From: Shinella sp. H4-D48
GTDB taxonomy: Bacteria; Pseudomonadota; Alphaproteobacteria; Rhizobiales; Rhizobiaceae
NCBI RefSeq assembly: GCF_022637395.1
Contig: NZ_CP093337.1
Span: forward strand, 3,184,501-3,248,500
DNA length: 64,000 nucleotides
Direction of reading: 5' to 3'
Each line of letters begins with the position of its first letter. Position 1 is the first letter of the stretch. Both the position numbers and the translations under genes were made by a program. The notes beneath the pieces were generated by a model that saw only the letters and a list, made by a program, of their open reading frames with translations, ran no database searches and was not told the origin of the DNA. Positions 53,108 to 64,000 of this stretch are shown here, piece by piece.

Positions 53108-55998
53108 TGTTCTGCCCTGACCTTTTTCGGCGTCACGGGAACCGGCGCGATCATGCCTGACGGCATGCGGTCGCGCAGCTCATCCGCCTCATCCGCCATG
53201 ACGGCCTTCAGCCGCGCGATGATATTGGCCTGCCGGTTGTCCGTTGTGATCTTCTGGCCGACCAGATCGGTGACGTAGAAGGTATCGATGACCTTCTCGC
53301 CGAAGGTCGTGATATGCGCCGAGGCGATGTCGAGCGAGAGGTCTGACAGCACAGCCGTGACTTCCGACAGCAGGCCGGGACGGTCGAGGCACTCGATCTC
53401 GATGACGGTGAACTTGTTTGAGAGCGTGTTCGAGATGGTGACGGCGGGCGAGACGGTGAAGGTGCGGCTGCGCTTTCGGCTCTTGGCGCGCGTGGCAATG
53501 ACTTCCGGCAGGCGCTTGCGGCCGGACAGCACGTCCTCGATCATCTTTCCGATCGTGCCGGCGCGGCGCATCTCGTCGGAATCGTTGGGGAACTCGCGGT
53601 TGACGAGGATCGTGTCGAGGGCGCGCCCATCGGACGTGGTGAAGATCTGCGCATCGACGATGTTGGCGCCGGCCGCCGCACAGGCACCGGCAATCACGGT
53701 CAGAAGCCGCGGATGGTCGGGCGATAACACCGTGATTTCAGTGATGGCATGAAACGAGTGGGTTCGCACCGTGGTCGCCAGCGTCTGGCGGGCCTTGTCG
53801 GTCTCGCGGATGAAAGCCGCATGCCGAACCTGATCCTCCAGCGAGACCGTCAGCAGATAGGGATCATAGTTGAGGTTCGCATAGGTCTTGCGATCCTTCT
53901 GGCTCCAGTCGGCCGGCAATGCCTTGAGCAGGACCTCGCGCGCCGCCTGCGCCCGCTCCTTGCGCGACAGTTCGGAAAAGCCGCCGGAAATCAGAAGCTC
54001 GGTCTCGTAGTAGAGGGTGCGCAGCAGCTGGCCCTTCCAGCCGTTCCACACGCCGGGGCCGACCGCGCGGATATCGCAGACCGTCAGCACGAGCAGCATC
54101 TTCAGGCGCTCCAGCGACTGCACCTTGTCGGCGAAGTCGACGATGGTCTTGCGATCGTTGAGGTCGCGGGTCTGCGCGACCATCGACATGGTCAGATGTT
54201 CCTCGATGAGCCAGACGACCAGTTCCGTCTGCTTCGGGGAGAGGCCGAAACGCGGGCAGAGTTTGCGGGCGACCTTCGCCCCGGCCACCGAATGATCCTC
54301 GGGGCGGCCCTTGGCGATGTCGTGCAGCAGAACCGCGACATAGAGCGCGATGCGGTCCTCGATGGCCGGCATCACCTGGTAGCTGAGCGGATGGGCCTCC
54401 TTCTCGCGGCCCTGGTCGATGCTTGCCAGCACGCCGACGGCGCGGATCAGGTGTTCGTCGACCGTATAGTGATGGTACATGTTGAACTGCATCATCGCGA
54501 CGATCTTGCCGAATTCCGGGATGAACCGGCCAAGCACGCCCGCCTCGTTCATGCGGCGCAGGCTGAGCGCGGGATCGCGCGGCGAGGTCAGGATGGATAG
54601 GAAGAGGCGGTTCGCCTCCTCGTCCTCGCGCAGTGCGGCATTGACGAGTTTCAGCGAGCGCGTGACCTGCTTCAGCGCATCCGGGTGGAATTCCAGCCCG
54701 TTGATATCGGCGATGTGAAAGAGCCTGATGATGTTGACCGGATCGCGCTTGAAGACATCGGTACTGGCAATGGTGATGCGGCCGCGGTCCTCGACGAAAT
54801 CCAGCGTGCCGGCGATCTTGCGCGTGCGGTGGGTGAAGCGGGTGATCACCGCGGTCAGGCCCGGCGCTTCCTTGGCCTGCTGATCCTCCAGCGTCGCGCA
54901 GAAGATGCGCGTGAGGTCGCCCACGTCCTTTGCGACGAGGAAGTAGTGCTTCATGAAGCGCTCGACGGCCGAAAGGCCCGGATGCGGCTGGTAGCCGAGG
55001 CACTCGGCGATCTCGCGCTGGATGTCGAAGGACAGCCGCTCTTCCGCCTTGCCGGTCAGGAAGTGCATGTGGCACCGCACGGCCCAGAGGAAGTCGTCCG
55101 CCTTCTGGAAGAGCTTGTATTCCTGCCGCGAGAGCACGCCGAGCTTCACCAGTTCGGCCGGGTCGCGGATGTGGTAGAAATATTTGGCGATCCAGAACAG
55201 CGTGTGCAGGTCGCGCAGCCCGCCCTTGCCTTCCTTGACGTTCGGCTCGACGAGGTAGCGCGTGTCACCGGCCTTGCGGTGACGCTCGTCGCGCTCGGCA
55301 AGCTTGGCGGCGATGAATTCCGGGCCGGTTCCGCGCACGATCTCGCGGTCGAAACGCACGCCCAGCTCCTCGAAAAGAGCGACCGAGCCGCAGATGAAGC
55401 GAGCCTCGAGGATCGCCGTGCGGATCGTCATGTCACCCTTGGAAAGCTGGATGCATTCCTCGAGATTGCGGGTTGCATGGCCAACCTTGAAGCCCAGATC
55501 CCACAGGATATAGAGCATGAACTCGATGGCCGGCTCGCTCCAGGCGGCAGGCTTTGCCGGCAGCAGGAAAAGCAGGTCGATATCGGAGCCCGGCGCCAGC
55601 GTACCGCGCCCGTAACCGCCGACAGCCGTGACCGTGATGCGCGCGGCAGGCGGCGCCTGGCCGGCGCTGAAGACATGGTTGAGCGTGAAATCGTGAAGGA
55701 CCGCGATCAGCTGATCCTGAAGCCAGGAGATGCGTGCGGCGCATTGCAGGCCGCTACCGTCCGCAAACAGCAGCTCGCGCGCCCGTGCCCTGCCCTCGCT
55801 ATTGGCCTTCTTGAACTCGGCCAGAAGCGCGCTGCGCATGCGGTCGCGATAGTCGGCATTGGTGCTGGCAATGAATTCGCATCTTGCGCGCAGTGCAGGC
55901 ACGTCGAGAAGGCCGGATTCGGCCGGTGCCAGAAGCTTCTTTTCCATCGGATTCCGGCTTGCGTCCCGCTTGTCGTCCATCGCCCGTTCGGTGCGCAT
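53104..55998 (-). CDS. glnD: Bifunctional [PII] uridylyltransferase/uridylyl-removing enzyme
   Basis: About 964 aa from the ATG at 55998 ([14 protein letters not shown]), which has AAAGGG upstream; the ATG at 55980 is an alternative. Nucleotidyltransferase motif '[22 protein letters not shown]' (near residue 125), GlnD-PII central domain, HD hydrolase '[27 protein letters not shown]', and two C-terminal ACT domains ('[24 protein letters not shown]' and '[26 protein letters not shown]'). It senses glutamine and controls PII. Its length is usual for the family. Confidence 0.96.
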   Translation of the reverse strand: MRTERAMDDKRDASRNPMEKKLLAPAESGLLDVPALRARCEFIASTNADYRDRMRSALLAEFKKANSEGRARARELLFADGSGLQCAARISWLQDQLIAVLHDFTLNHVFSAGQAPPAARITVTAVGGYGRGTLAPGSDIDLLFLLPAKPAAWSEPAIEFMLYILWDLGFKVGHATRNLEECIQLSKGDMTIRTAILEARFICGSVALFEELGVRFDREIVRGTGPEFIAAKLAERDERHRKAGDTRYLVEPNVKEGKGGLRDLHTLFWIAKYFYHIRDPAELVKLGVLSRQEYKLFQKADDFLWAVRCHMHFLTGKAEERLSFDIQREIAECLGYQPHPGLSAVERFMKHYFLVAKDVGDLTRIFCATLEDQQAKEAPGLTAVITRFTHRTRKIAGTLDFVEDRGRITIASTDVFKRDPVNIIRLFHIADINGLEFHPDALKQVTRSLKLVNAALREDEEANRLFLSILTSPRDPALSLRRMNEAGVLGRFIPEFGKIVAMMQFNMYHHYTVDEHLIRAVGVLASIDQGREKEAHPLSYQVMPAIEDRIALYVAVLLHDIAKGRPEDHSVAGAKVARKLCPRFGLSPKQTELVVWLIEEHLTMSMVAQTRDLNDRKTIVDFADKVQSLERLKMLLVLTVCDIRAVGPGVWNGWKGQLLRTLYYETELLISGGFSELSRKERAQAAREVLLKALPADWSQKDRKTYANLNYDPYLLTVSLEDQVRHAAFIRETDKARQTLATTVRTHSFHAITEITVLSPDHPRLLTVIAGACAAAGANIVDAQIFTTSDGRALDTILVNREFPNDSDEMRRAGTIGKMIEDVLSGRKRLPEVIATRAKSRKRSRTFTVSPAVTISNTLSNKFTVIEIECLDRPGLLSEVTAVLSDLSLDIASAHITTFGEKVIDTFYVTDLVGQKITTDNRQANIIARLKAVMADEADELRDRMPSGMIAPVPVTPKKVRAEQ

Positions 55999-56041
55999 GC
56001 CTATAGACCCTTTCGGCACGCGAGGACAATCACCCTAGCCG

Positions 56042-58780
56042 TTACCGGTTGCCAAGTTCTTTCTTCAACGCATAAAGCGCTTCCAGCGCCGCGCGTGGCG
56101 TCATGTCATCCGGGTTGAGCTCCTTCACCAGTTCCTCGACCTTCGACGGAGCGGAACTGCGTTGCACCTCCTCGCGGCGCACCGCGACCTGGAACAGCGG
56201 CAGATCGTCGATCAGCTGGCTTGCCGGATTCTTGCGGTCCGCATCCTCGAGCTTTGCGAGCACGTCCTTCGCACGCGCCACCACGGAGGCTGGAAGGCCG
56301 GCAAGGCGCGCCACCTGAATACCGTAGGAGCGATCCGCTGCACCCGGGCCGACCTCATGAAGGAAGATCACGTCGCCGTCCCACTCCTTGACGCGCATTG
56401 TGGCGTTGGAAAGGCGTGCGAGCTTCTCCGACAGCACCGTCAGCTCGTGGAAATGCGTGGCGAACAGGCCGCGGCAGCGGTTGGCTTCATGCAGGTGCTC
56501 GACGGCAGCCCAGGCGATGGACAGGCCGTCGAAGGTCGCAGTGCCGCGGCCGATTTCATCGAGGATGACAAGCGAGCGATCCGTCGCCTGGTTGAGGATC
56601 GCCGCCGTTTCCACCATCTCGACCATGAAGGTGGAGCGACCGCGCGCGAGGTCATCGGACGCGCCGACACGCGAGAACAGCCGGTCGACGACACCGATAT
56701 GGGCGCTTTCGGCCGGCACGTAGGAGCCCATCTGGGCGAGGATGGCAATCAGGGCATTCTGGCGCAGGAAGGTCGACTTACCGCCCATGTTGGGGCCGGT
56801 CAGCAACCAGATCGCGCCATGGCCCTTGCCGTCCTGAGGCGAGAGGTCGCAGGAATTGGCGACGAAGGCGGTGCCGTGCTGGCGGCGCAGCGCCTGTTCC
56901 ACGACCGGATGCCGCCCGCCGACGATGGCGAACATGGTCGAGCCATCCACCACCGGCCGGCAATAGGCCTGCTCCTCCGCCAGGGCCGCCAGTCCGACGG
57001 ACACGTCCACGACGGCAAGCGCGCGCGCTGCCGCCTTGATCGCTTCCGCTTCGGCCACCACCGCCTCGACGAGGCCGTCGAAGGCGGCAAGCTCGATGGC
57101 GAGCGCGCGGTCGGCAGCATTGGCGATCTTGGTTTCGAGTTCCGACAGCGCCGTCGTAGTGAAGCGCATCGCACCGGCCATGGTCTGGCGGTGAATGAAG
57201 CGAGCCTTCGCCGCGTCGCTATCCGTCAGCGCCGAGGCGTTTCCGGCCGACACCTCGATGAAATAACCCAGCACGTTGTTGTGCTTGATCTTCAGCGACT
57301 TGACGCCGGTCTCCTCGGCATATTCTAGCTGGAGGCCGGCAATGACACGGCGGGACTGGTCGCGCAGCGCCCGCATCTCGTCGAGTTCGGCATCCGCCGC
57401 CTCGCGGATGAAACCGCCGTCGCGCTTCAAAAGCGGCAGCTCGTCGGCCAGCATGAATGCGAGGCGGTGCGACAGATCGAGCGGCAGCGTGGCGATCGCG
57501 TCGCGCGCGGCGGCAAGCTCGCCCTCCAGCGCTTCCGACGCCATGAGACGGGCGATCTCGGCGGAGGTGGAAAGCCCCTGCAGGATCGCGCCCAGATCGC
57601 GCGGACCGCCACGGCCGAGCGCAATGCGCGAAAGCGCGCGCGGCATGTCCGGCAGCTGCTTGAGGGCACGGCGCAGGTCCTCACAGAAAGAGGGCCGGTC
57701 GGCGAGCGTCGCAATCGAATCGAGCCGGGCGTTGATCGTCTCGGGGTCGGTCAGCGGCGACATCAGGCGTTCGGCCAGAAGTCGCGCGCCGCCGCTGGTG
57801 GCGGTGCGGTCGATCGCCTTCAGAAGCGTGCCGCTGCGCTCGCCCGACAGCGTGCGGACCAGTTCAAGATTGGCGCGGGTCGCCGGATCGATGAAGAGCG
57901 TCGAGGCCGAGCTTTCGCGCTCAGGCCGGCCGAGCGGCGGGCGCTCCGCGATCTGGGTCTTTTCCACATAGGCGACGGCGGCAGAGGCTGCGGCCATTTC
58001 GGCGCGCGAAAACGTCCCGAAACCGTCGAGCGTGGAGACGCCGAAATAGCGCGCCATGCGGCCTTCCGCCGTGGCACTGTCGAACAGCACGGCCGGCTGC
58101 GGCACGGCCAGGCGACCGAGAACGTCGAGCACCGGGCGGAACTCGGGATCGTGGAACAGCGTGTCCGGCACGATCAGTTCGCGCGGATCGATGCGCAGGA
58201 TATCGGCTAGAAGCTGGCCCTGCGCGGTCTCCGACAGGCGGAAGATGCCGGTCGAGATATCGATCCAGGCCAGCGCCATGGAGGGTTCCGCTCCGCCACG
58301 GATGCGCGCGACGGCCATCAGGTAATTGGCATCCGAGGGTGAGAGCAGCTTTTCCTCGGTCAGCGTGCCCGGCGTGACGAGGCGCACGACATCGCGGCGC
58401 ACCACGGATTTCGAGCCGCGCTTCTTGGCTTCCGCCGGGTCCTCGACCTGTTCGCAGACGGCAACGCGGAAACCGAGCGCGATAAGCCGTTGCAGATAAT
58501 CGTCCGCCGCATGAACCGGCACGCCGCACATGGGGATGTCGAGGCCCATATGCTGGCCGCGCTTCGTCAGCGTGATGCCGAGCGCGCGGGAGGCGTCCAC
58601 GGCATCCTGAAAGAACAGCTCGTAGAAATCCCCCATGCGGTAGAACAGCATGCTGTCGGGGTTGGCAGCCTTGATCTCGATAAACTGCTCCATCATCGGC
58701 GTGGCCGATGCGCGGCTTTCGTCGGAGGCGAGTTCGGCCGTCGACAGGATATCGTTCGGTCGTGCGATCTGGTCGTTCAC
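56042..58780 (-). CDS. mutS: DNA mismatch repair protein MutS
   Basis: 912 aa. Mismatch-reading '[17 protein letters not shown]' (Phe-x-Glu motif), connector/lever regions, then the ATPase with Walker A '[32 protein letters not shown]', Walker B '[22 protein letters not shown]' and signature '[11 protein letters not shown]'. It binds mispairs and recruits MutL. It is separated from glnD by 43 nt and from the divergent malic enzyme gene by 115 nt. Confidence 0.97.
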   Translation of the reverse strand: MNDQIARPNDILSTAELASDESRASATPMMEQFIEIKAANPDSMLFYRMGDFYELFFQDAVDASRALGITLTKRGQHMGLDIPMCGVPVHAADDYLQRLIALGFRVAVCEQVEDPAEAKKRGSKSVVRRDVVRLVTPGTLTEEKLLSPSDANYLMAVARIRGGAEPSMALAWIDISTGIFRLSETAQGQLLADILRIDPRELIVPDTLFHDPEFRPVLDVLGRLAVPQPAVLFDSATAEGRMARYFGVSTLDGFGTFSRAEMAAASAAVAYVEKTQIAERPPLGRPERESSASTLFIDPATRANLELVRTLSGERSGTLLKAIDRTATSGGARLLAERLMSPLTDPETINARLDSIATLADRPSFCEDLRRALKQLPDMPRALSRIALGRGGPRDLGAILQGLSTSAEIARLMASEALEGELAAARDAIATLPLDLSHRLAFMLADELPLLKRDGGFIREAADAELDEMRALRDQSRRVIAGLQLEYAEETGVKSLKIKHNNVLGYFIEVSAGNASALTDSDAAKARFIHRQTMAGAMRFTTTALSELETKIANAADRALAIELAAFDGLVEAVVAEAEAIKAAARALAVVDVSVGLAALAEEQAYCRPVVDGSTMFAIVGGRHPVVEQALRRQHGTAFVANSCDLSPQDGKGHGAIWLLTGPNMGGKSTFLRQNALIAILAQMGSYVPAESAHIGVVDRLFSRVGASDDLARGRSTFMVEMVETAAILNQATDRSLVILDEIGRGTATFDGLSIAWAAVEHLHEANRCRGLFATHFHELTVLSEKLARLSNATMRVKEWDGDVIFLHEVGPGAADRSYGIQVARLAGLPASVVARAKDVLAKLEDADRKNPASQLIDDLPLFQVAVRREEVQRSSAPSKVEELVKELNPDDMTPRAALEALYALKKELGNR

Positions 58781-58895
58781 GGAGAGTCAGTTCTTCCCAA
58801 AAAAGAGGTGTCACCCTAGCCATGTGCCGCTATAGAAAACAACACCTGCGTGGAGTTGTGGGCCTATCGCCCACAGGAGTATGAAGGGGGAGAGC

Positions 58896-61181
<2,286 letters not shown>

Positions 61182-61249
61182 GGCAGTAGGCAGCAGGCAG
61201 CAGGCAGCAGGGGAAGAAAACACCCCTGCGGCCTGTGTTGCCTACTGTC
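61182..61249. repeat. Heptamer tandem repeat folding into a long bidirectional hairpin between tme and olsB
   Basis: Four heptamers in tandem, GGCAGTA then three GGCAGCA (61182-61209), lead into GCAGGGG (61207-61213), which pairs with CCCCTGC (61223-61229). The outer arm TGTTGCCTACTGTC (61236-61249) pairs with the first two heptamers, allowing two G-U pairs. The whole 68-nt gap between the convergent genes is thus one imperfect palindrome that could terminate both transcripts. Confidence 0.75.
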
Positions 61250-61255
61250 TCATTC

Positions 61256-62134
61256 TCAGCTCGCGAAACGCCCGGCGTCTGCGCCATAATAGTTGAGATA
61301 GCGGCCCGAAATCTGGCCGATCGGTAGAACGATCAGCACGTCCGTCGTGTTGAAGGCGTGGTCCACCACCGCGCCGCTGCCGATCGTGGCGCCGAGCCTC
61401 AGATAGCCCTTCACAAGCGGCGGCATGGCCACCAGCGCCTTGCGCGCATCGATGCCTTCCGCCGGCATCAGATCCATGACGCGGAAAAGCTCCGGCCGGG
61501 CCGAAACGCTCCAGTCGTCCTTGGCCTGCACATTGTGGTGCAGGAAGGAGAGCGCCAGCGCGTGCTCTTCCGGCACCGTGCCGTGGAAGGAGGCGCAGCC
61601 GAACATCACGTCCACGCCATGCTTCAGCGAATAGGCCCAGGCACCCTGCCAGAGCAGCTCGACCGTGCGCTTGGTGCGATAGGCCGGCAGCACGCAGGAG
61701 CGGCCGAGCTCCATGAAGCGCTTGTCGGGATGGCGGGCAATCAGCGCATCGACATCGAATTCTGACTGCGAGTAGAAGCCGCCGGAAACCGCCGCCACAT
61801 CCTGCCGGAGCAGGCGATAGGTGCCGACGATCTGTTCCTCGGCGTCACCCTCGATCGAAGTATCGAGCACGAGCAGGTGATCGCACACCATATCCCAGGC
61901 GTCGATATCGCGCTTGCGGCGCACGGCATCGGGCGAAAGCTGGGCGCTCATCTCTTCGACGAAGACCCGGTAGCGCACGGCCTGCGCGGCATCGATCTCG
62001 GAGACGGAGCGCGCCAGACGGGTTTCGAGATTGCCGATGCGGCCCAGCACGTCAGACGCCGGCCGTTCCGTTGCCGGGGCGGGCTTCTGAGCGATCTCCG
62101 CGGGAGCGATGGTCTGGGCGAGGTCGAGCGTCAT
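61256..62134 (-). CDS. olsB: L-ornithine N-alpha-acyltransferase OlsB
   Basis: 292 aa. After a variable N-terminus, the OlsB/hemolysin-like GNAT core shows 'ARSVSEIDAAQAVRYRVFVEEM', 'DAWDMVCDHLLVLD', 'RFMELGRSCVLPAYRTKRTVELLWQGAWAYSLKHGVDVMFGCASFHGT' and 'ALVAMPPLVKGYLRLGATIG'. It transfers a 3-hydroxyacyl group from acyl-ACP to ornithine, giving lyso-ornithine lipid, which OlsA (46.0-46.8 kb) completes. The pathway is induced by phosphate starvation in S. meliloti; I did not find a clear PHO box in the 103-nt upstream gap. Confidence 0.92.
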   Translation of the reverse strand: MTLDLAQTIAPAEIAQKPAPATERPASDVLGRIGNLETRLARSVSEIDAAQAVRYRVFVEEMSAQLSPDAVRRKRDIDAWDMVCDHLLVLDTSIEGDAEEQIVGTYRLLRQDVAAVSGGFYSQSEFDVDALIARHPDKRFMELGRSCVLPAYRTKRTVELLWQGAWAYSLKHGVDVMFGCASFHGTVPEEHALALSFLHHNVQAKDDWSVSARPELFRVMDLMPAEGIDARKALVAMPPLVKGYLRLGATIGSGAVVDHAFNTTDVLIVLPIGQISGRYLNYYGADAGRFAS

Positions 62135-62237
62135 GGAAGTCTACCCGTTAACAAGCTTCGCGACTTTAATCACGATTCTGCAACAGGATAATGACGTAAA
62201 GCTGGCTTGGATAGGGCAAAGCCGCCGGCGTCGCCCG

Positions 62238-64000
62238 TCAGGCCCGTGCCCGCCGCGCGATCCGGGCGATTTCTCCCAGAAGACGCGCGGGATCGGCGGG
62301 CTTGGCCAGTACCGCATCGGCGCCGATGGCAAGGAGTTCCTCAGCGAGGCCCGTGCGGTTGTCCGCCGTCAGCACCATCACGGGAAGGCGGGCATTGCCG
62401 TAATCGCAGCGCACGATCCGCGCGATCATCTCCTGCGCCTCTCCACCCGGCATGCCGAGATCGGTGACGATCAGGTCAGGCGCAAACGGCCCCGCATCCG
62501 TCGCCCCGCCGAGCGCGGAGACAAGAGCCGGATAATCCGGCACGTGGCGCACCGTATGGCCGGCGCGCTCCAGGACAGAACGCACCAGCATGGCGTTGAC
62601 CGGATCGTCCTCTGCCAGAAGGATGCGGATGCCGGAAAATGCCGCCGGACGCGGATCTGGCGCCACCGGCGGCGGGTCCTTCAGGATCGGGCGGTTGTCG
62701 TTGATGGCATCGCGCACCTCGATGCCCTTCATCCGCCCGCGCAGCACCTCGACGAGCGAGCGCTCACGCAACGGCCGGATCAGCCAGGAATCATAGCCTT
62801 CGGCCTTGCCGATGGCGCGGCTGCCGCGATCTTCGGGATTGACGAGATAGATCCGGCGCGCGGCGCTCTCGCGGAAATAGGCCAAGTCGGCCAGCTCGCG
62901 GCGAAAGGCCCCGGCCAGGCGGTTGTCCACGATGATATCGGTGAGGCTTTCGCCACGCTCGGCCAGGCGGCCCGCGGCGTCCTGGGCCTCCTCGACGGAC
63001 GTGGCGAGGTAGCAGGCGCCGCCGAGCGCGCCGATGGTGTGCACCAGCGCCGCCGATGCCGGGCCTGCCGGCGCCAACAGAAAGACGAGGCTGCCACGCA
63101 GCACGCTCTTGCGCGCGCCGCGGGAGGGGCGCGACCGCGCCTCGACCGGCATGCGAATGGTGAAGATGCTTCCGCGGCCGGGCGTGCTTTCGAGTGTCAG
63201 AGCGCCGCCGGCCTCGGAAAGGATGCGTGCGGAAATCGCAAGCCCCAGCCCGGTGCCGCCGCTGCGTTGGGCAGCGCTGCCCGTCTGTTCGAACTCCTCG
63301 AAGATGCGGGCCTGCTCGTCCGGCCGCATGCCGGGCCCCGTATCCGTCACCCGGATAACGATGGCATCGCCGTCGAGCGCCGTTTCCAGCAGGACACCGC
63401 CCCTATGGGTGAATTTCACCGCATTGCCGACGACATTGTAGAGCACCTGCCGCAGGCGCGAAGCGTCATAGAGAAGCAGGCCCGGCACATCTGCGGAGAC
63501 GAACGAACCGATCTCGATGCCCTTTTCATGGGCGCGCGGCGACAGCATCTCCACGACGCTTTCCAGCATCGGACGCACCGGCTCTTCGGAGGGCCGCAGC
63601 TGGAAGCGCCCGGCCTCGATGCTGGAGAAGTCGAGCAGATCGTCGACGAGCTGCACCAGGGCGTGCCCGGACTGGCGCATACCGGCGAGGTAATTCTTCT
63701 GCTCGGCCGTGAGCCGGGTCTGTCCCAGCAGATGCGACATGCCGAGGATGCCTGAAAGCGGCGTGCGGATTTCGTGGCTGACGGTGGCGAGCAGGCGTGA
63801 CTTGGCGTCACTTGCCGCCTCCGCGCGCTGACGGGCCTTCTCGCGCTCGACTTCGGCGCGGCGCTCCTCCGTCACATCGCGAGCGATGGACTGCACCACC
63901 AGCTCGCCGGACGCGGGATCGCGCACCGTGACATCATGCCAGGAATAGATGCGCATGCCCGCCGGGCCCTGCATGTCGACATCGTAGCGATGCGCGCTTG
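62238..64000 (-). CDS. Hybrid sensor histidine kinase with one degenerate and one intact receiver, 5' end cut by window edge
   Basis: The frame stays open to base 64000, so the N-terminus is missing. Visible order: end of a PAS domain ('[21 protein letters not shown]'), coiled coil, HisKA with '[23 protein letters not shown]' (phospho-His), HATPase with '[15 protein letters not shown]', 'DTGPGMR' and '[12 protein letters not shown]', then two receivers. Receiver 1 keeps an Asp ([10 protein letters not shown]) but has 'LIRP' where the conserved Lys should be and no acidic pair. Receiver 2 is canonical ('[12 protein letters not shown]', '[10 protein letters not shown]', 'LAKPADP'). It stands at the end of the conserved mutS-tme-olsB order; its signal is unknown. 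Confidence 0.93.
   Translation of the reverse strand, partial: SAHRYDVDMQGPAGMRIYSWHDVTVRDPASGELVVQSIARDVTEERRAEVEREKARQRAEAASDAKSRLLATVSHEIRTPLSGILGMSHLLGQTRLTAEQKNYLAGMRQSGHALVQLVDDLLDFSSIEAGRFQLRPSEEPVRPMLESVVEMLSPRAHEKGIEIGSFVSADVPGLLLYDASRLRQVLYNVVGNAVKFTHRGGVLLETALDGDAIVIRVTDTGPGMRPDEQARIFEEFEQTGSAAQRSGGTGLGLAISARILSEAGGALTLESTPGRGSIFTIRMPVEARSRPSRGARKSVLRGSLVFLLAPAGPASAALVHTIGALGGACYLATSVEEAQDAAGRLAERGESLTDIIVDNRLAGAFRRELADLAYFRESAARRIYLVNPEDRGSRAIGKAEGYDSWLIRPLRERSLVEVLRGRMKGIEVRDAINDNRPILKDPPPVAPDPRPAAFSGIRILLAEDDPVNAMLVRSVLERAGHTVRHVPDYPALVSALGGATDAGPFAPDLIVTDLGMPGGEAQEMIARIVRCDYGNARLPVMVLTADNRTGLAEELLAIGADAVLAKPADPARLLGEIARIARRARA

Noticed and set aside
62109-63755. 548-codon forward ORF opposite the hybrid kinase
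   Set aside because: Antisense shadow of HisKA, HATPase and receiver domains with intact motifs on the reverse strand.

Overview
The window is a high-GC (low to mid 60s by eye) chromosomal segment from a member of the Rhizobiaceae (Alphaproteobacteria; Ensifer/Rhizobium/Agrobacterium/Shinella type). The best evidence for this is gene order. The chains lnt-praR-metK-trmB, ybeY-phoH-miaB-olsA-mur/fur-rimI-tsaB-nfu and murJ-glnD-mutS-tme-olsB-hybrid kinase match the conserved chromosomal order I recall from Sinorhizobium meliloti and Agrobacterium. Both ornithine-lipid acyltransferases are present, both chemoreceptors end in a WEEF tail, and Irr-type iron control elements occur. I see no insertion sequences, prophage, CRISPR array, tRNA or rRNA. 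The genus cannot be fixed from sequence alone.

Layout. 1-5.4 kb: membrane-bound ferritin MbfA (cut by the window edge) under a perfect ICE palindrome, a YiiX-like cysteine hydrolase, a truncated globin, an OmpA-type lipoprotein, an AraC-MGMT fusion, a DUF2244 membrane protein and endonuclease III. 5.4-15.9 kb: an accessory catabolic locus made of two divergent transcription units. Leftward, an N-formylglutamate amidohydrolase-like enzyme, a RutB-like amidohydrolase, a complete HAAT-type ABC transporter, a second isochorismatase-fold hydrolase and a class III aminotransferase. Rightward, an RpiR regulator overlapping a glutamine-synthetase-like ligase. This is the strongest candidate for an undescribed pathway here, most simply uptake and stepwise hydrolysis/transamination of an amide- or ureido-type nitrogen compound. 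16-24.5 kb: EI24/CysZ-like protein, chemoreceptor with a CtrA-type site upstream, orphan anti-sigma factor, argB, EamA transporter, HAD nucleotidase, a secreted protein with eight EF-hands, and a LOG-family protein.

24.7-36.4 kb: dapD-DUF805-dapE-membrane protein, facing truA-fmt-def; then rmuC, a ribokinase-family gene, a second chemoreceptor (dCache type) and a nucleoside hydrolase with a small overlapping partner. 36.4-37.4 kb: a small heat-shock gene preceded by a compact ROSE-like RNA thermometer and an RpoH-like promoter, followed by its usual DUF1150 neighbour.

37.4-62.1 kb: a mostly leftward block of housekeeping genes for tRNA modification, SAM synthesis, lipoprotein maturation, rRNA processing, ornithine lipid synthesis, metal regulation, Fe-S assembly, tryptophanyl-tRNA, peptidoglycan lipid II flipping, nitrogen signalling and mismatch repair. 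NADP-malic enzyme runs rightward. A hybrid histidine kinase with one degenerate receiver runs off the right edge. Overlapping stops and starts (ATGA-type) mark several tight operons. Two ICE sites (mbfA and the nfu gene) together with the Mur/Fur gene make iron and manganese control a recurring theme.
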